From assembly GCA_021781695.1 (NCBI GenBank), contig JAJXWG010000016.1:1-7350 (forward strand): 7,350 nt of DNA, read 5' to 3'. The stretch is from Pseudomonadota bacterium (GTDB taxonomy: Bacteria > Pseudomonadota > Gammaproteobacteria > Burkholderiales > Gallionellaceae). The notes under the pieces are model-generated. The model did not search any database. It was not told the DNA's origin and worked only from the letters and a program-made list of their open reading frames with translations. The position numbers were made by a program, and so were the translations under genes. The first letter of the stretch is position 1. Every line of letters starts with the position of its first letter. Of the stretch, positions 1-5,580 are shown piece after piece.

Positions 1-27
1 ACTTTTAAGGCAACAGGAATCGCAATT

Positions 28-51
28 AAAAAAACCGCGGATGGTTCGCGG
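28..51 (-). terminator. Rho-independent terminator, possibly the displaced tRNA-Arg terminator
   Basis: Read on the minus strand, a 5-bp GC stem (CCGCG/CGCGG at 47-51 and 35-39) with a 7-nt loop is followed by seven T's (34-28). No minus-strand gene lies immediately upstream. It sits 20-odd bases beyond the tRNA-like remnant at 76-94, much as the tRNA's present terminator sits 38 bases beyond its 3' end. I infer it once terminated the tRNA-Arg transcript and was separated from it by the insertion. Confidence 0.55.
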
Positions 52-75
52 CTTTCATGGACTGCATGGATATGT

Positions 76-94
76 TCCTCGACAGACTACGAAC
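76..94 (+). repeat. Candidate left attachment site (tRNA 3'-end remnant)
   Basis: TCCTCGACAG at 76-85 is identical to 5806-5815 in the tRNA-Arg gene. After four unmatched bases, CGAAC (90-94) matches 5820-5824 at the same spacing, giving 15 of 19 identities over the acceptor and T-arm region. The tRNA's CCA end is not preserved here, so the copy is decayed or imperfect. The nearby arm-type nonamers (147-167) and outer terminator (28-51) support this as the element's far end. Confidence 0.5.
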
Positions 95-146
95 TAAGGC
101 TTGCAAGCCAATAGGTGCGGGGTTTGTTGTTGCTCTATCTGCGATT

Positions 147-167
147 ATGCCCCCAATTATGCCCCCA
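147..167 (+). repeat. Two ATGCCCCCA nonamers, left-end integrase arm-type sites
   Basis: ATGCCCCCA occurs at 147-155 and 159-167, separated by ATT. The identical 21-bp double unit recurs at 5667-5687 near the tRNA end. Integrases with an N-terminal arm-binding domain, like the one encoded here, bind short direct repeats flanking the att core. I infer that role. The distance from the putative core (76-94) to the first nonamer is about 50 bp. Confidence 0.6.
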
Positions 168-235
168 GATACTTGGGCCTTGCGCCTCAACTCTCGCATG
201 ATCTCGCGCGCGCGATGCGTAAGGAAAACTCGCGC

Positions 236-271
236 AAAAGAAAACCGCCTGACTGATCCAGTTCAAGCGGT
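236..271 (-). terminator. Possible minus-strand terminator near the left end
   Basis: On the minus strand ACCGC (271-267) pairs with GCGGT (248-244). A second small stem (ACTG/CAGT) lies inside, and the hairpin is followed by a T-rich tract TTTCTTTT (243-236). It could stop leftward transcripts leaving the element. The operon it would serve ends at 835, with a plus-strand gene in between, so the assignment is weak. Confidence 0.35.
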
Positions 272-463
272 CTGCTCCCCATAACCTAAATTTTGCGGAA
301 ATAAAAAAATCTGCAACCGTACGGTCTAGCTTTTAGACAATTCCAGATATTTGCCTATCCCACGCCTCAGGGCATTGCATGGGGTGTGTTTGCAAAGCTA
401 GCTTGATTTTTTTATAGGCGGGAAATTCATCTGCGCTTCATGCGCTTTAGCTTGTCTCGGATT
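272..463. other. Non-coding stretch, no gene seen
   Basis: No credible coding region is present between the left att area and the lipoprotein promoter. A perfect 10-bp palindrome AAGCTAGCTT lies at 395-404. A weak hairpin GTCTA/TAGAC lies at 324-338 without a T tract. I assign no function to either. Confidence 0.5.
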
Positions 464-472
464 TGCTACAAT
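464..472 (+). promoter_or_regulatory. Extended -10 promoter candidate for the lipoprotein gene
   Basis: TGC at 464-466 directly precedes TACAAT (467-472), an extended -10 arrangement. No good -35 hexamer is found at 16-18 bp upstream, which extended -10 promoters can tolerate. It lies 37 bp before the GTG start at 510 and is the best promoter-like signal upstream of this isolated plus-strand gene. Confidence 0.45.
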
Positions 473-509
473 TTCGGCGAACCATTTCAAAACCCACATG
501 GAGATAAAA

Positions 510-800
510 GTGAAAATTGAATCTTTTTTTATTATTGGGATTATTTTGATTACAGCTGGATGTGCATCTGTCAAAGAGAGTTATGCGCCAGATGGAAGAA
601 GGGCTTACGCCCTAAATTGTAGCGGTCTTGCTCGGGGATGGGATAAATGCTATTCGGCTGCTGGTGACATTTGCAAGGACAAAGGATACGACATACTCGA
701 TAGATCTGATGAAAATACAGTCGTTGCTGGCATGAACAACCAAGGCGGTTTTGGTACGAAAAGCAATGAAAGATCTATGCTTGTTGCATGTAAAAAGTAG
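510..800 (+). CDS. Small predicted lipoprotein, element cargo
   Basis: This 96-aa protein starts with a hydrophobic signal (residues 6-16) ending in an ITAGC lipobox, with Cys18 the lipidated residue and Ala at +2, so an outer-membrane anchor is likely. The mature part has Cys37, Cys47, Cys55 and Cys94, enough for two disulfides. I chose the GTG at 510 because GGAG lies six bases before it. The in-frame ATG at 498 lacks a ribosome-binding site, overlaps that GGAG and would place a Glu at residue 2. The gene stands alone on the plus strand, convergent with the minus operon (34 bp between stops). It is visibly AT-richer than its neighbours, which suggests separate acquisition. Its function is not recognised; surface or envelope modification as a cargo gene is inference. 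Confidence 0.8.
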   Translation: MKIESFFIIGIILITAGCASVKESYAPDGRRAYALNCSGLARGWDKCYSAAGDICKDKGYDILDRSDENTVVAGMNNQGGFGTKSNERSMLVACKK

Positions 801-834
801 AATTGAGAATTGTCCTGCCGCTATCAGTCCTCGA

Positions 835-1062
835 TCAACGCACCAACAGCAATGTTTTCCGCTGCCTTCTCAATAGATCGCGGATGCGCATCTGGTCGCC
901 CTTCACTTCTGCCGAATAGAAACCATGCCGCAATGAGTTTGCCGCTGCCTTTGCCTTGCCCTCTGGTGTCCGTGCGCCCGTGCTATGTGTCCAAGGCTGC
1001 CATTGATGGATTTTTTCCGCTTGTGTTGCTCGTTGCTCTGGTGTCCAGCGTCTTGCTGCCAT
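835..1062 (-). CDS. Unrecognised 75-aa basic protein of phage/island type
   Basis: This is a small, Arg/Lys-rich protein, last in the minus-strand operon. Its N-terminal half carries RRWTPEQR followed by a STGARTPEGKAKAAANSLRHG-like segment (about residues 27-47). That pattern is familiar from short conserved hypothetical proteins of betaproteobacterial prophages and genomic islands. The ATG at 1062 has a GAGG ribosome-binding site (minus-strand AGAGGCAGATCATG), and the RRWTPEQR motif right after it supports this start. The gene then overlaps the end of the preceding gene by 80 bp in another frame. No enzymatic motif is seen. Nucleic-acid binding would fit its charge but is inference. Confidence 0.7.
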   Translation of the reverse strand: MAARRWTPEQRATQAEKIHQWQPWTHSTGARTPEGKAKAAANSLRHGFYSAEVKGDQMRIRDLLRRQRKTLLLVR

Positions 1063-1663
1063 GATCTGCCTCTAATAGTTCGTTTGCCTGATTCGGATTT
1101 GTCCCCGCGTGCGCGGGTACTGCCACGTTCGACATTGGCATTCCGTTGTTCACTTGCTGATTGCCGTGGTTGATGTTCGCCTGCTTCGCAAAGACCACTG
1201 GCGGATTTTTGATTGCTGCCAGCGTCTCAAGCGTTGATCTGCACTGGTTCTGCGCCCGTAGTGCCATGCGCATATTTCCTTCAAAGGCTGGCATATACTC
1301 GCTGTTCATGCCACGCTCTACCAGCCGCCCAAAGATAGCTTGCAGCGCCGTTGCCTGATTCATCAGCATGGCCTCAACGTGCGCCATCTCACCACGATTA
1401 ACCGCCGCTGCTTGCGCCTGTAGCTCATCGGTAAGGCTTGGCACATCGAGCCGATCCCAAAGCCCGTTAAAGCCGCCTGCGCTGTCCACGCTGCGCAATA
1501 CTTGAAATGCCGCAACTTCAGGCGATACCAAAAGCGCTGCATGGTTTCGCTGTGTCTCCCTTTCCGTTTTTCCAGCGTTCAGGTTCAGCTCTTTGCGCGG
1601 TAGCAATTTTGCTTCAGGTTTTACCGCTGGCATTGCCGCCTGTTTCTTTGGTTTTGTTCTCAT
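983..1663 (-). CDS. Conserved hypothetical phage/island protein, 226 aa
   Basis: The N-terminus is basic (MRTKPKKQ). A mainly helical middle (about residues 35-155) follows, then a low-complexity tail rich in Asn, Gln and Gly that contains NPPVVFAKQANIN and QQVNNG. The ATG at 1663 is preferred because AAAGG lies eight bases upstream. An in-frame TTG nine codons earlier (1690) would overlap the previous gene and has no clear ribosome-binding site. The protein resembles uncharacterised proteins of betaproteobacterial islands that precede a TPEGKA-type small gene, as here. There is no catalytic motif, signal peptide or membrane segment. Its role is unknown; a structural or regulatory function in the element is possible. 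Confidence 0.75.
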   Translation of the reverse strand: MRTKPKKQAAMPAVKPEAKLLPRKELNLNAGKTERETQRNHAALLVSPEVAAFQVLRSVDSAGGFNGLWDRLDVPSLTDELQAQAAAVNRGEMAHVEAMLMNQATALQAIFGRLVERGMNSEYMPAFEGNMRMALRAQNQCRSTLETLAAIKNPPVVFAKQANINHGNQQVNNGMPMSNVAVPAHAGTNPNQANELLEADHGSKTLDTRATSNTSGKNPSMAALDT

Positions 1664-1673
1664 GCCGTACCTT

Positions 1674-1874
1674 TCATTCAGTGGTTTCAAACTTTCGCCG
1701 CTGTGAAGCCGCTGCGATCCCTGTACGCCAGCCTATATCCTCAGGCGTGGGCTTGCCGCGTGGTTCGTGATGCCAACATTCAGCGGTGCAATACCCAGCG
1801 ACACGATGCGGCAGAAAATCCGCTTGCAGATACTTCACCCCACAACCCTTGCATATCATGAGCGCCAGTTCCAT
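1674..1874 (-). CDS. Small four-cysteine, putative zinc-binding protein
   Basis: This 66-aa protein carries CKGC (Cys8, Cys11) and, 17 residues later, CTAEC (Cys29, Cys33), a spacing suited to a single zinc site. The tail is basic (QRRK). The ATG at 1874 overlaps the upstream stop by one base (TGATG). A strong purine-rich ribosome-binding site (AGGGGGGAAG) lies inside the end of the upstream gene. An alternative GTG one codon earlier is possible but less likely. Small zinc-ribbon-like proteins are common in phage early regions. The actual partner or target is not evident. Confidence 0.65.
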   Translation of the reverse strand: MELALMICKGCGVKYLQADFLPHRVAGYCTAECWHHEPRGKPTPEDIGWRTGIAAASQRRKFETTE

Positions 1875-2551
1875 CACTTCCCCCCTGCTAGTGGTATATG
1901 CTGATCTTTGGGTATGCCGCTGCGTCCAGACTTGCCGACAATGCGCTTGCTTCCTCTTCCTGCTTTGCTTGGGGGTAGTGGTAGTAATACATTGTTCCCG
2001 CTGGTCGGGGTAGTGGAAGCGCTAAAAATGGCCTTCTTCGCCCCGCTGGTCGGGGTAGTGAAACACTCATCTGCCCCGCTGGTCGGGGTAGTGCTGCCCC
2101 GCTGGTCGGGGTGGTCTTCGCGTTTTTTCGGTGGTTTGCGTCTGGGTGTCGGTGGCAATGTGCAGTTGCCCCATGCGCCTTGAAGGTAATCACCGTCTGA
2201 AATATCCAGTCCGACAAAGTTACTGATAGGCAACCAGGTCACAGCAAACAAATTGCAGCCGCTATTCAATCCGCCGCCGAATCTTGTCTGCACAATCAGG
2301 CCGCGCTCAATCAGTTCTTTCCTTGCATCTGCGTTCTGCGACTTTGAAGGCCAGCCTTGTTTCATCAGCCAGCTATCGGCAAGCTGGTATCTGCCGTTAT
2401 TGCTGCCGTTGTGTTGACGCATCAGGGCGAATAGAAACGCCTTTGCGCGATCACTGGCCCCGATGAATGCCTGACTATCCAGCACACGATGCGGAACGGC
2501 TGTATATGCGCCATTGACGGCCTCGGGTGGTTTTTTAGATTTCTTGCTCAT
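1874..2551 (-). CDS. Replication-initiator-like winged-helix protein with internal iterons
   Basis: Residues about 16-110 look like a winged-helix DNA-binding domain: YTAVPHRVLDS, AKAFLFALMRQ, YQLADSWLMKQGWPSKSQNADARKELIERGLI, then a beta-wing ending in NLFAVTW. The architecture recalls N-terminal domains of phage replication proteins. The C-terminal third is low-complexity and basic. It contains TTPTSG at 154-159, 165-170 and 180-185, encoded by the DNA repeats at 1997-2116. The ATG overlaps the TOPRIM gene's stop by 4 bp (ATGA), indicating coupled translation. By analogy with lambda O, whose gene holds its own origin iterons, I infer a replication initiator. It could instead be a plain transcription regulator. 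No helicase-loader or polymerase motif is visible. Confidence 0.65.
   Translation of the reverse strand: MSKKSKKPPEAVNGAYTAVPHRVLDSQAFIGASDRAKAFLFALMRQHNGSNNGRYQLADSWLMKQGWPSKSQNADARKELIERGLIVQTRFGGGLNSGCNLFAVTWLPISNFVGLDISDGDYLQGAWGNCTLPPTPRRKPPKKREDHPDQRGSTTPTSGADECFTTPTSGAKKAIFSASTTPTSGNNVLLPLPPSKAGRGSKRIVGKSGRSGIPKDQHIPLAGGK
1972..2116. repeat. Four dyad-symmetric iteron-like repeats inside the Rep-like gene
   Basis: The core CCCGCTGGTCGGGG followed by TAGTG occurs at 1997-2015, 2042-2060 and 2075-2093. A fourth, slightly diverged copy (ending TGGTC) lies at 2098-2116, and a half copy GGGGTAGTG at 1972-1980. Each full unit contains an inverted repeat (CCCCG-CTGGT-CGGGG; copy 1 lacks the first C). 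Start-to-start spacings are 45, 33 and 23 bp. The 23-bp step puts copy four in another frame (HPDQRG rather than TTPTSG), so the repeat is conserved as DNA, not only as peptide. An origin or binding site for the encoding protein is the inferred role. Confidence 0.75.
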
Positions 2552-3462
2552 GGCTGATCCCCTTCCATGTCATCATCCCGCCAATGCAAATTCTCAACCA
2601 TCAGCCCTAACGCATAACGCTCTGACTGTTCGGCAACCTTCGCCACAGCCAGCGCATTTTCAGGAAGCAGCGCCTCGATCTTGTCCCGAAGGATAACGCG
2701 CAGTATTTTGGCAGGCATAGATTCGGCCTCGACTGAGTAGGCGATGTGCTGCGAACGCTTGTCAGATTCCTTTCTGGGTTTCGTCGGCAGGTCGTATTTT
2801 GTGATCTGGTCGGCATTGATTCCGATGCGCTCGAATCTAAGCTCAATAGAGGGCTTTAAATGCTCACGCAGCTCTCGCTGTAGGCTCACGTCTATCAGAA
2901 CGCCAGCAGCGTCATAATCACCGATATAGAGCACATGCAAAGGTCTGGTGTCGGCACTGGCATTATGTTGTTCTGCCGCTCCGTGAGCAAAGCTCAAAGA
3001 GGTAAAGCCGCCGCAGGGAAAAAGACTCACAGCCAGCTCGTTGCAGTCGTTCAGGATCACGCTGGCAATGCTTCGAGACTCCGCCCAGACTTCGCAGCGA
3101 CAATCGGCATGTTGCCAAAGGTCTGCGCGATAGTGTCCAGCCATGCGGGTAACAAAGTCGCCTGCATCTGAGAACGTGCTGACGAAGTAACCGCGCCTCG
3201 ACAAGTCAGCGAACCATCCGTAAGGAATGCGGCCTGATCTTCGCAGCTTTACACAGCGATCCTGAACATGCCGATAACCTCGGTCTGATTTTTCCACTGG
3301 CTCGGGCAATCTGGGGTCGGTCATCCTGTAGAAAACATGCCGGACTGATTGAGGATGATCTTCTTTAAGTACCGCAATGATCTGCGTGTCCAGTGCTTCC
3401 AGTTGCTCAGAGTTGCGCCGATACCGTTTTAACGTGCTGGCACGATAGGCGGGTTTTTTCAT
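2548..3462 (-). CDS. TOPRIM protein, Topo VI A/Spo11-like
   Basis: This is a 304-aa soluble protein. Near the N-terminus VRHVFYRM (Arg41, Tyr45) and the following YRHVQDRCVKLRRSGRIPYGWFAD resemble the winged-helix region around the catalytic tyrosine of Topo VI A/Spo11-type proteins. A TOPRIM-like core follows: CEVWAESRS (Glu124, Glu128 as candidate metal glutamates) and YIGDYDAAGVLID (Asp182, Asp184). The stretch DLPTKPRK then EAESMPA (about 224-251) completes a pattern I associate with uncharacterised phage/island homologues. No B-subunit ATPase is encoded nearby, as in the 'Mini-A' class described for mobile elements. Start and stop both overlap neighbours by 4 bp. The role in element replication and the actual cleavage activity are inferred. 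The TOPRIM fold is fairly sure, Tyr45 as nucleophile is not. Confidence 0.7.
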   Translation of the reverse strand: MKKPAYRASTLKRYRRNSEQLEALDTQIIAVLKEDHPQSVRHVFYRMTDPRLPEPVEKSDRGYRHVQDRCVKLRRSGRIPYGWFADLSRRGYFVSTFSDAGDFVTRMAGHYRADLWQHADCRCEVWAESRSIASVILNDCNELAVSLFPCGGFTSLSFAHGAAEQHNASADTRPLHVLYIGDYDAAGVLIDVSLQRELREHLKPSIELRFERIGINADQITKYDLPTKPRKESDKRSQHIAYSVEAESMPAKILRVILRDKIEALLPENALAVAKVAEQSERYALGLMVENLHWRDDDMEGDQP

Positions 3463-3713
3463 GATTGCACCTCGCCCAGCAGCACATATTTAGCGACGGT
3501 ATGCAGCTTGCCGCATTCTGTTGGCTGCTTCGTCCTCACGGTGTCAATGCGATGCCCGAATTTGTGGCGCAGCTCGTGCAACCTCGCCGCTGGCATCAGA
3601 ATATCCAGCTCACGCCGCGCCGTTATGGTGTCAATGCTGCCGTGTGTCCTCAGGTAGTCCAGCAGTCGTTTACGCTGATCCTGTGCGCTGTTGGAGTGTA
3701 TAAACTTATCCAT
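3459..3713 (-). CDS. Winged-helix (HTH_39-like) DNA-binding protein, 84 aa
   Basis: Residues about 14-60 (QRKRLLDYLRTHGSIDTI then TARRELDILMPAARLHELRH) form the pattern of the short helix-turn-helix domain seen in many phage early-region proteins, followed by a wing (HRIDTVRT) and a short tail. The ATG at 3713 is chosen because it overlaps the stop of the 58-aa gene by 8 bp. Longer upstream starts would run through that small gene. It sits between alpA and the TOPRIM gene and overlaps the latter by 4 bp. Likely a regulator or accessory replication factor; the target is unknown. Confidence 0.78.
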   Translation of the reverse strand: MDKFIHSNSAQDQRKRLLDYLRTHGSIDTITARRELDILMPAARLHELRHKFGHRIDTVRTKQPTECGKLHTVAKYVLLGEVQS

Positions 3714-3882
3714 AATGCACCCCCAGCATGAAGCCATCAAACATTGCGGTAGCCAGCATAAGCACGTCTAAAATCAGCGTTGAGTACCTAACCAAAAATC
3801 TGCCGATTGCGTTATAATTTTGGCGTGGTGTTGAGGCCGTGCCGTGCGAGGGTGCGGCCTTGTTGTTTGTGGTGTTCTCCAT
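3706..3882 (-). CDS. 58-aa single-helix membrane protein (small ORF)
   Basis: The ATG at 3882 follows the alpA stop by three bases, and the TAA at 3708-3706 overlaps the next gene's ATG by 8 bp. This fills the gap in the operon exactly. The N-terminal half is polar (MENTTNNKAAPSHG). Residues about 35-54 (TLILDVLMLATAMFDGFMLG) are hydrophobic and could span the membrane once, with a short tail (VHYG). It is not recognised as a known family. Tight packing between two real genes is the main evidence that it is translated. A small phage-like membrane peptide, or simply a coupling leader, are both possible. Confidence 0.6.
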   Translation of the reverse strand: MENTTNNKAAPSHGTASTPRQNYNAIGRFLVRYSTLILDVLMLATAMFDGFMLGVHYG

Positions 3883-3885
3883 GAT

Positions 3886-4098
3886 TCACACCCCCGCTTT
3901 GCGGCTGGCTTCGATGCGGTCTGCTGCCCATTTCTCGACTGATTCAGCAGTCCACGCCGTACAGTTCGGGGAGAGTTTTACGGGTTTCGGGAATGTGCCT
4001 TTTTTTACCCATGCCCAGATTGAAGAGCCGGAAACGCCAATGCGTTTTGTAAGGTGGGGAAGTCTGTAGAATTGTTGCGTGTTCTCTTGTGACGACAT
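3886..4098 (-). CDS. alpA: AlpA-family regulator / excisionase-type protein
   Basis: This 70-aa protein has the AlpA/MerR-like pattern: YRLPHLTKRIGVSGSSIWAWVKKG (helix-turn-helix, about residues 11-34), then FPKPVKLSPN, then TAWTAESVEKWAADR. Family members activate or repress integrase and excision genes in P4-like and cryptic prophage elements. The ATG at 4098 has AGGA eight bases upstream. A TTG further upstream (4134) is less credible. It is the first gene after the promoter at 4291-4319 and lies downstream of int on the same strand. Expected role: control of excision and of the element's early operon. Confidence 0.9.
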   Translation of the reverse strand: MSSQENTQQFYRLPHLTKRIGVSGSSIWAWVKKGTFPKPVKLSPNCTAWTAESVEKWAADRIEASRKAGV

Positions 4099-4139
4099 TT
4101 TGAAAGTCCTTTTTTTGGCTTTCGTGTCGTGCAAATACT

Positions 4140-4193
4140 AAGGGCGCGACAACGAAAGCGATTAATAAAAATCACCTTTGTCGTCACGCCCTT
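4140..4193. promoter_or_regulatory. Interrupted inverted repeat in the alpA leader
   Basis: AAGGGCG (4140-4146) is complementary to CGCCCTT (4187-4193). After a one-base mismatch, GAC/GTC extends the pairing. The centre is AT-rich (TTAATAAAAAT). It lies in the untranslated leader of alpA, 40 to 95 bp before the start codon. It could be an operator for AlpA or the HTH protein, or an RNA hairpin affecting alpA translation. Neither is proven. Confidence 0.45.
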
Positions 4194-4283
4194 GACTCCT
4201 CTAAGCAAGAATGTAACTTAGCCTTTAAATTCTTTTGAGTTTGCCTTCTATCCAAAATGGAAAAAAGAGAATTTGCCGGTTAA

Positions 4284-4319
4284 CGTTCTAATTATAGAAC
4301 GCAATACATTCGCGTACAA
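4284..4319 (-). promoter_or_regulatory. Promoter of the alpA operon with operator palindrome over the -10
   Basis: On the minus strand TTGTAC (4319-4314) is followed after 17 bp by a perfect TATAAT (4296-4291). The palindrome CGTTCTA-ATTA-TAGAACG (4284-4301) covers the -10 box, the position expected for a repressor operator. It would give a leader of about 185 nt before alpA. The arms do not match the usual betaproteobacterial LexA box (CTGT-N8-ACAG), so I suggest an element-encoded regulator. Confidence 0.6.
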
Positions 4320-4349
4320 CCTGTTTTTTTACCACTCAGCGCCATTCGA

Positions 4350-5564
4350 TTATGCTCTAAGCTTCAGCACTTCCGCGCCTGCCTTCAGCTTGTCCAGATA
4401 GTCCGCCCATTGCTGCATCATGGTGCGCCGTTCGTCCAGATATTCAGCGAAGTTATAAGCTGCGCGGCTGGCGTTCTTCTCGACGTGTGCAAGCTGCAAT
4501 TCGATGGTGTCCCTGTGTATGCCCCATTTGCTCTTGTTCTCGTTCAGCATGGTTGATGCCGCCGATCTGAAGCCGTGGCCTGTCATCTTTCCTGTGTAAC
4601 CCATCCGTCCCAATGCGCGCAGTATGATTGCATTGCTGGCAGGCTTGCTGGGGTCGTTGCGATTCGGGAATACATGCACACGATCACTGGAAAACTTCGC
4701 CACTTCCCTGAATACAGCCACAGCTTGAGAGGACAAAGGCACAAGGTGCGGTCGGCGCATTTTCATGCGTTCGGCAGGGATCAGCCATTCTGCGCGATCA
4801 AGGTCTATTTCGCTCCACTCAGCGCCCAACAGTTCGCCTGTGCGGGTGAAGGTCAAGGCCATGAGTTGCAGAATGTAAACCGTCATCGGGTTGCCCTGAT
4901 AGCTGTCTATGTCGCGCAGTAGTTGAGGAAAGCCGCCTTTCTCGATAGTTGGATAGTGCGCGCGCTTCGGGCTTTTGAGGGCTTCGCTCATCTTGTACGC
5001 CGGATTATTCTTGCACCGATCTGTTGTGATGGCATAGCGAAAAACTGCACTGCATCGCTGAAGGACTCGGCTGGCGATCTCCAATGCGCCGCGCTTCTCA
5101 ATGGTGCGTATCGTTGCCAGCAGTTCGGATGACGATATTTCGGCAATCGGTCTGTTACCCAGCGAAGGGAACGCGTCCTGCTCCAGTGTGCGAAGCGTCA
5201 ATGCCTTATGCGCTGCCGTCCAGTCATTTGAGCGGTTCTCGACCCACTCACGCGCCACAGCCTCAAAGGTATTTGCCGATGCGATCCTCTTCTCTCGCTT
5301 CTCGGCCTGCTTCGCCGCGCTGGGGTCTATGTTCTTTGCTATCAGCTTGCGCTCAGCATCGCGCTTGTCCCGTGCCTCAGCGAGACTCACATCAGGATAT
5401 ACACCCAATGCAAGCCGCTTTTCTTTTCCCATGTGGCGATACTTGAGCCGCCAATACTTTGCTCCGCTGGGCATGACTTCAAGATACATTCCGTTTCCGT
5501 CTGCCATCTTGTAGGGCTTGGCTTCAGGCTTCGCCTTCCTGATTGCTGTGTCGGTCAGTTTCAT
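4350..5564 (-). CDS. int: Tyrosine-recombinase integrase, P4/IntS type
   Basis: This 404-aa protein is full length for the family. Residues 1-90 form the arm-DNA-binding domain (DUF4102 type: MKLTDTAIRKAKP, DGNGMYLEV, KRLALGVYP). A SAM-like core-binding domain follows at about 95-195, then the catalytic domain. Active-site residues are visible: Arg241 (TRTGEL), Lys268, His330 and Arg333 (GHGFRS), His360 (LAH) and Tyr370 (AAYN). The ATG at 5564 has a very strong ribosome-binding site (GGAGGTGAT). The gene lies 240 bp from the tRNA-Arg 3' end, its presumed target. It should integrate and, with an excisionase, excise the element. An arm-type nonamer at 5581-5589 just upstream of the ribosome-binding site suggests autoregulation. 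No terminator is seen before the alpA promoter. Confidence 0.96.
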   Translation of the reverse strand: MKLTDTAIRKAKPEAKPYKMADGNGMYLEVMPSGAKYWRLKYRHMGKEKRLALGVYPDVSLAEARDKRDAERKLIAKNIDPSAAKQAEKREKRIASANTFEAVAREWVENRSNDWTAAHKALTLRTLEQDAFPSLGNRPIAEISSSELLATIRTIEKRGALEIASRVLQRCSAVFRYAITTDRCKNNPAYKMSEALKSPKRAHYPTIEKGGFPQLLRDIDSYQGNPMTVYILQLMALTFTRTGELLGAEWSEIDLDRAEWLIPAERMKMRRPHLVPLSSQAVAVFREVAKFSSDRVHVFPNRNDPSKPASNAIILRALGRMGYTGKMTGHGFRSAASTMLNENKSKWGIHRDTIELQLAHVEKNASRAAYNFAEYLDERRTMMQQWADYLDKLKAGAEVLKLRA

Positions 5565-5580
5565 GGTGTATCACCTCCGC

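Noticed and set aside
13..22. ACAGGAATCG, a 10-bp match to the tRNA T-arm (5812-5821), as the left att site
   Set aside because: Flanking bases do not continue the match, and it lies outside the terminator at 28-51. The 76-94 copy matches over a longer span with correct spacing and sits nearer the arm sites. It may still be a relic of an older insertion.
57..284. 75-aa plus-strand open frame
   Set aside because: It runs through the att remnant and the arm-type nonamers, has no ribosome-binding site and no protein-like composition.
395..404. Palindrome AAGCTAGCTT as an operator
   Set aside because: It is a single short palindrome without a promoter at the right distance; it could be chance.
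1997..2116. CRISPR-like array
   Set aside because: Spacers are short and unequal (26, 14 and 4 bp), the repeats are inside a coding gene and no cas genes are present. Iterons fit better.
1888..2217. 109-aa minus-strand frame with PRPAG repeats
   Set aside because: It is the shadow of the iteron repeats in another frame of the Rep-like gene, which has good coupling and a domain-like N-terminus.
4284..4301. LexA box
   Set aside because: The arms GTTC...GAAC do not match CTGT-N8-ACAG of beta/gammaproteobacteria, nor the B. subtilis type in orientation. A phage-type operator is more likely.
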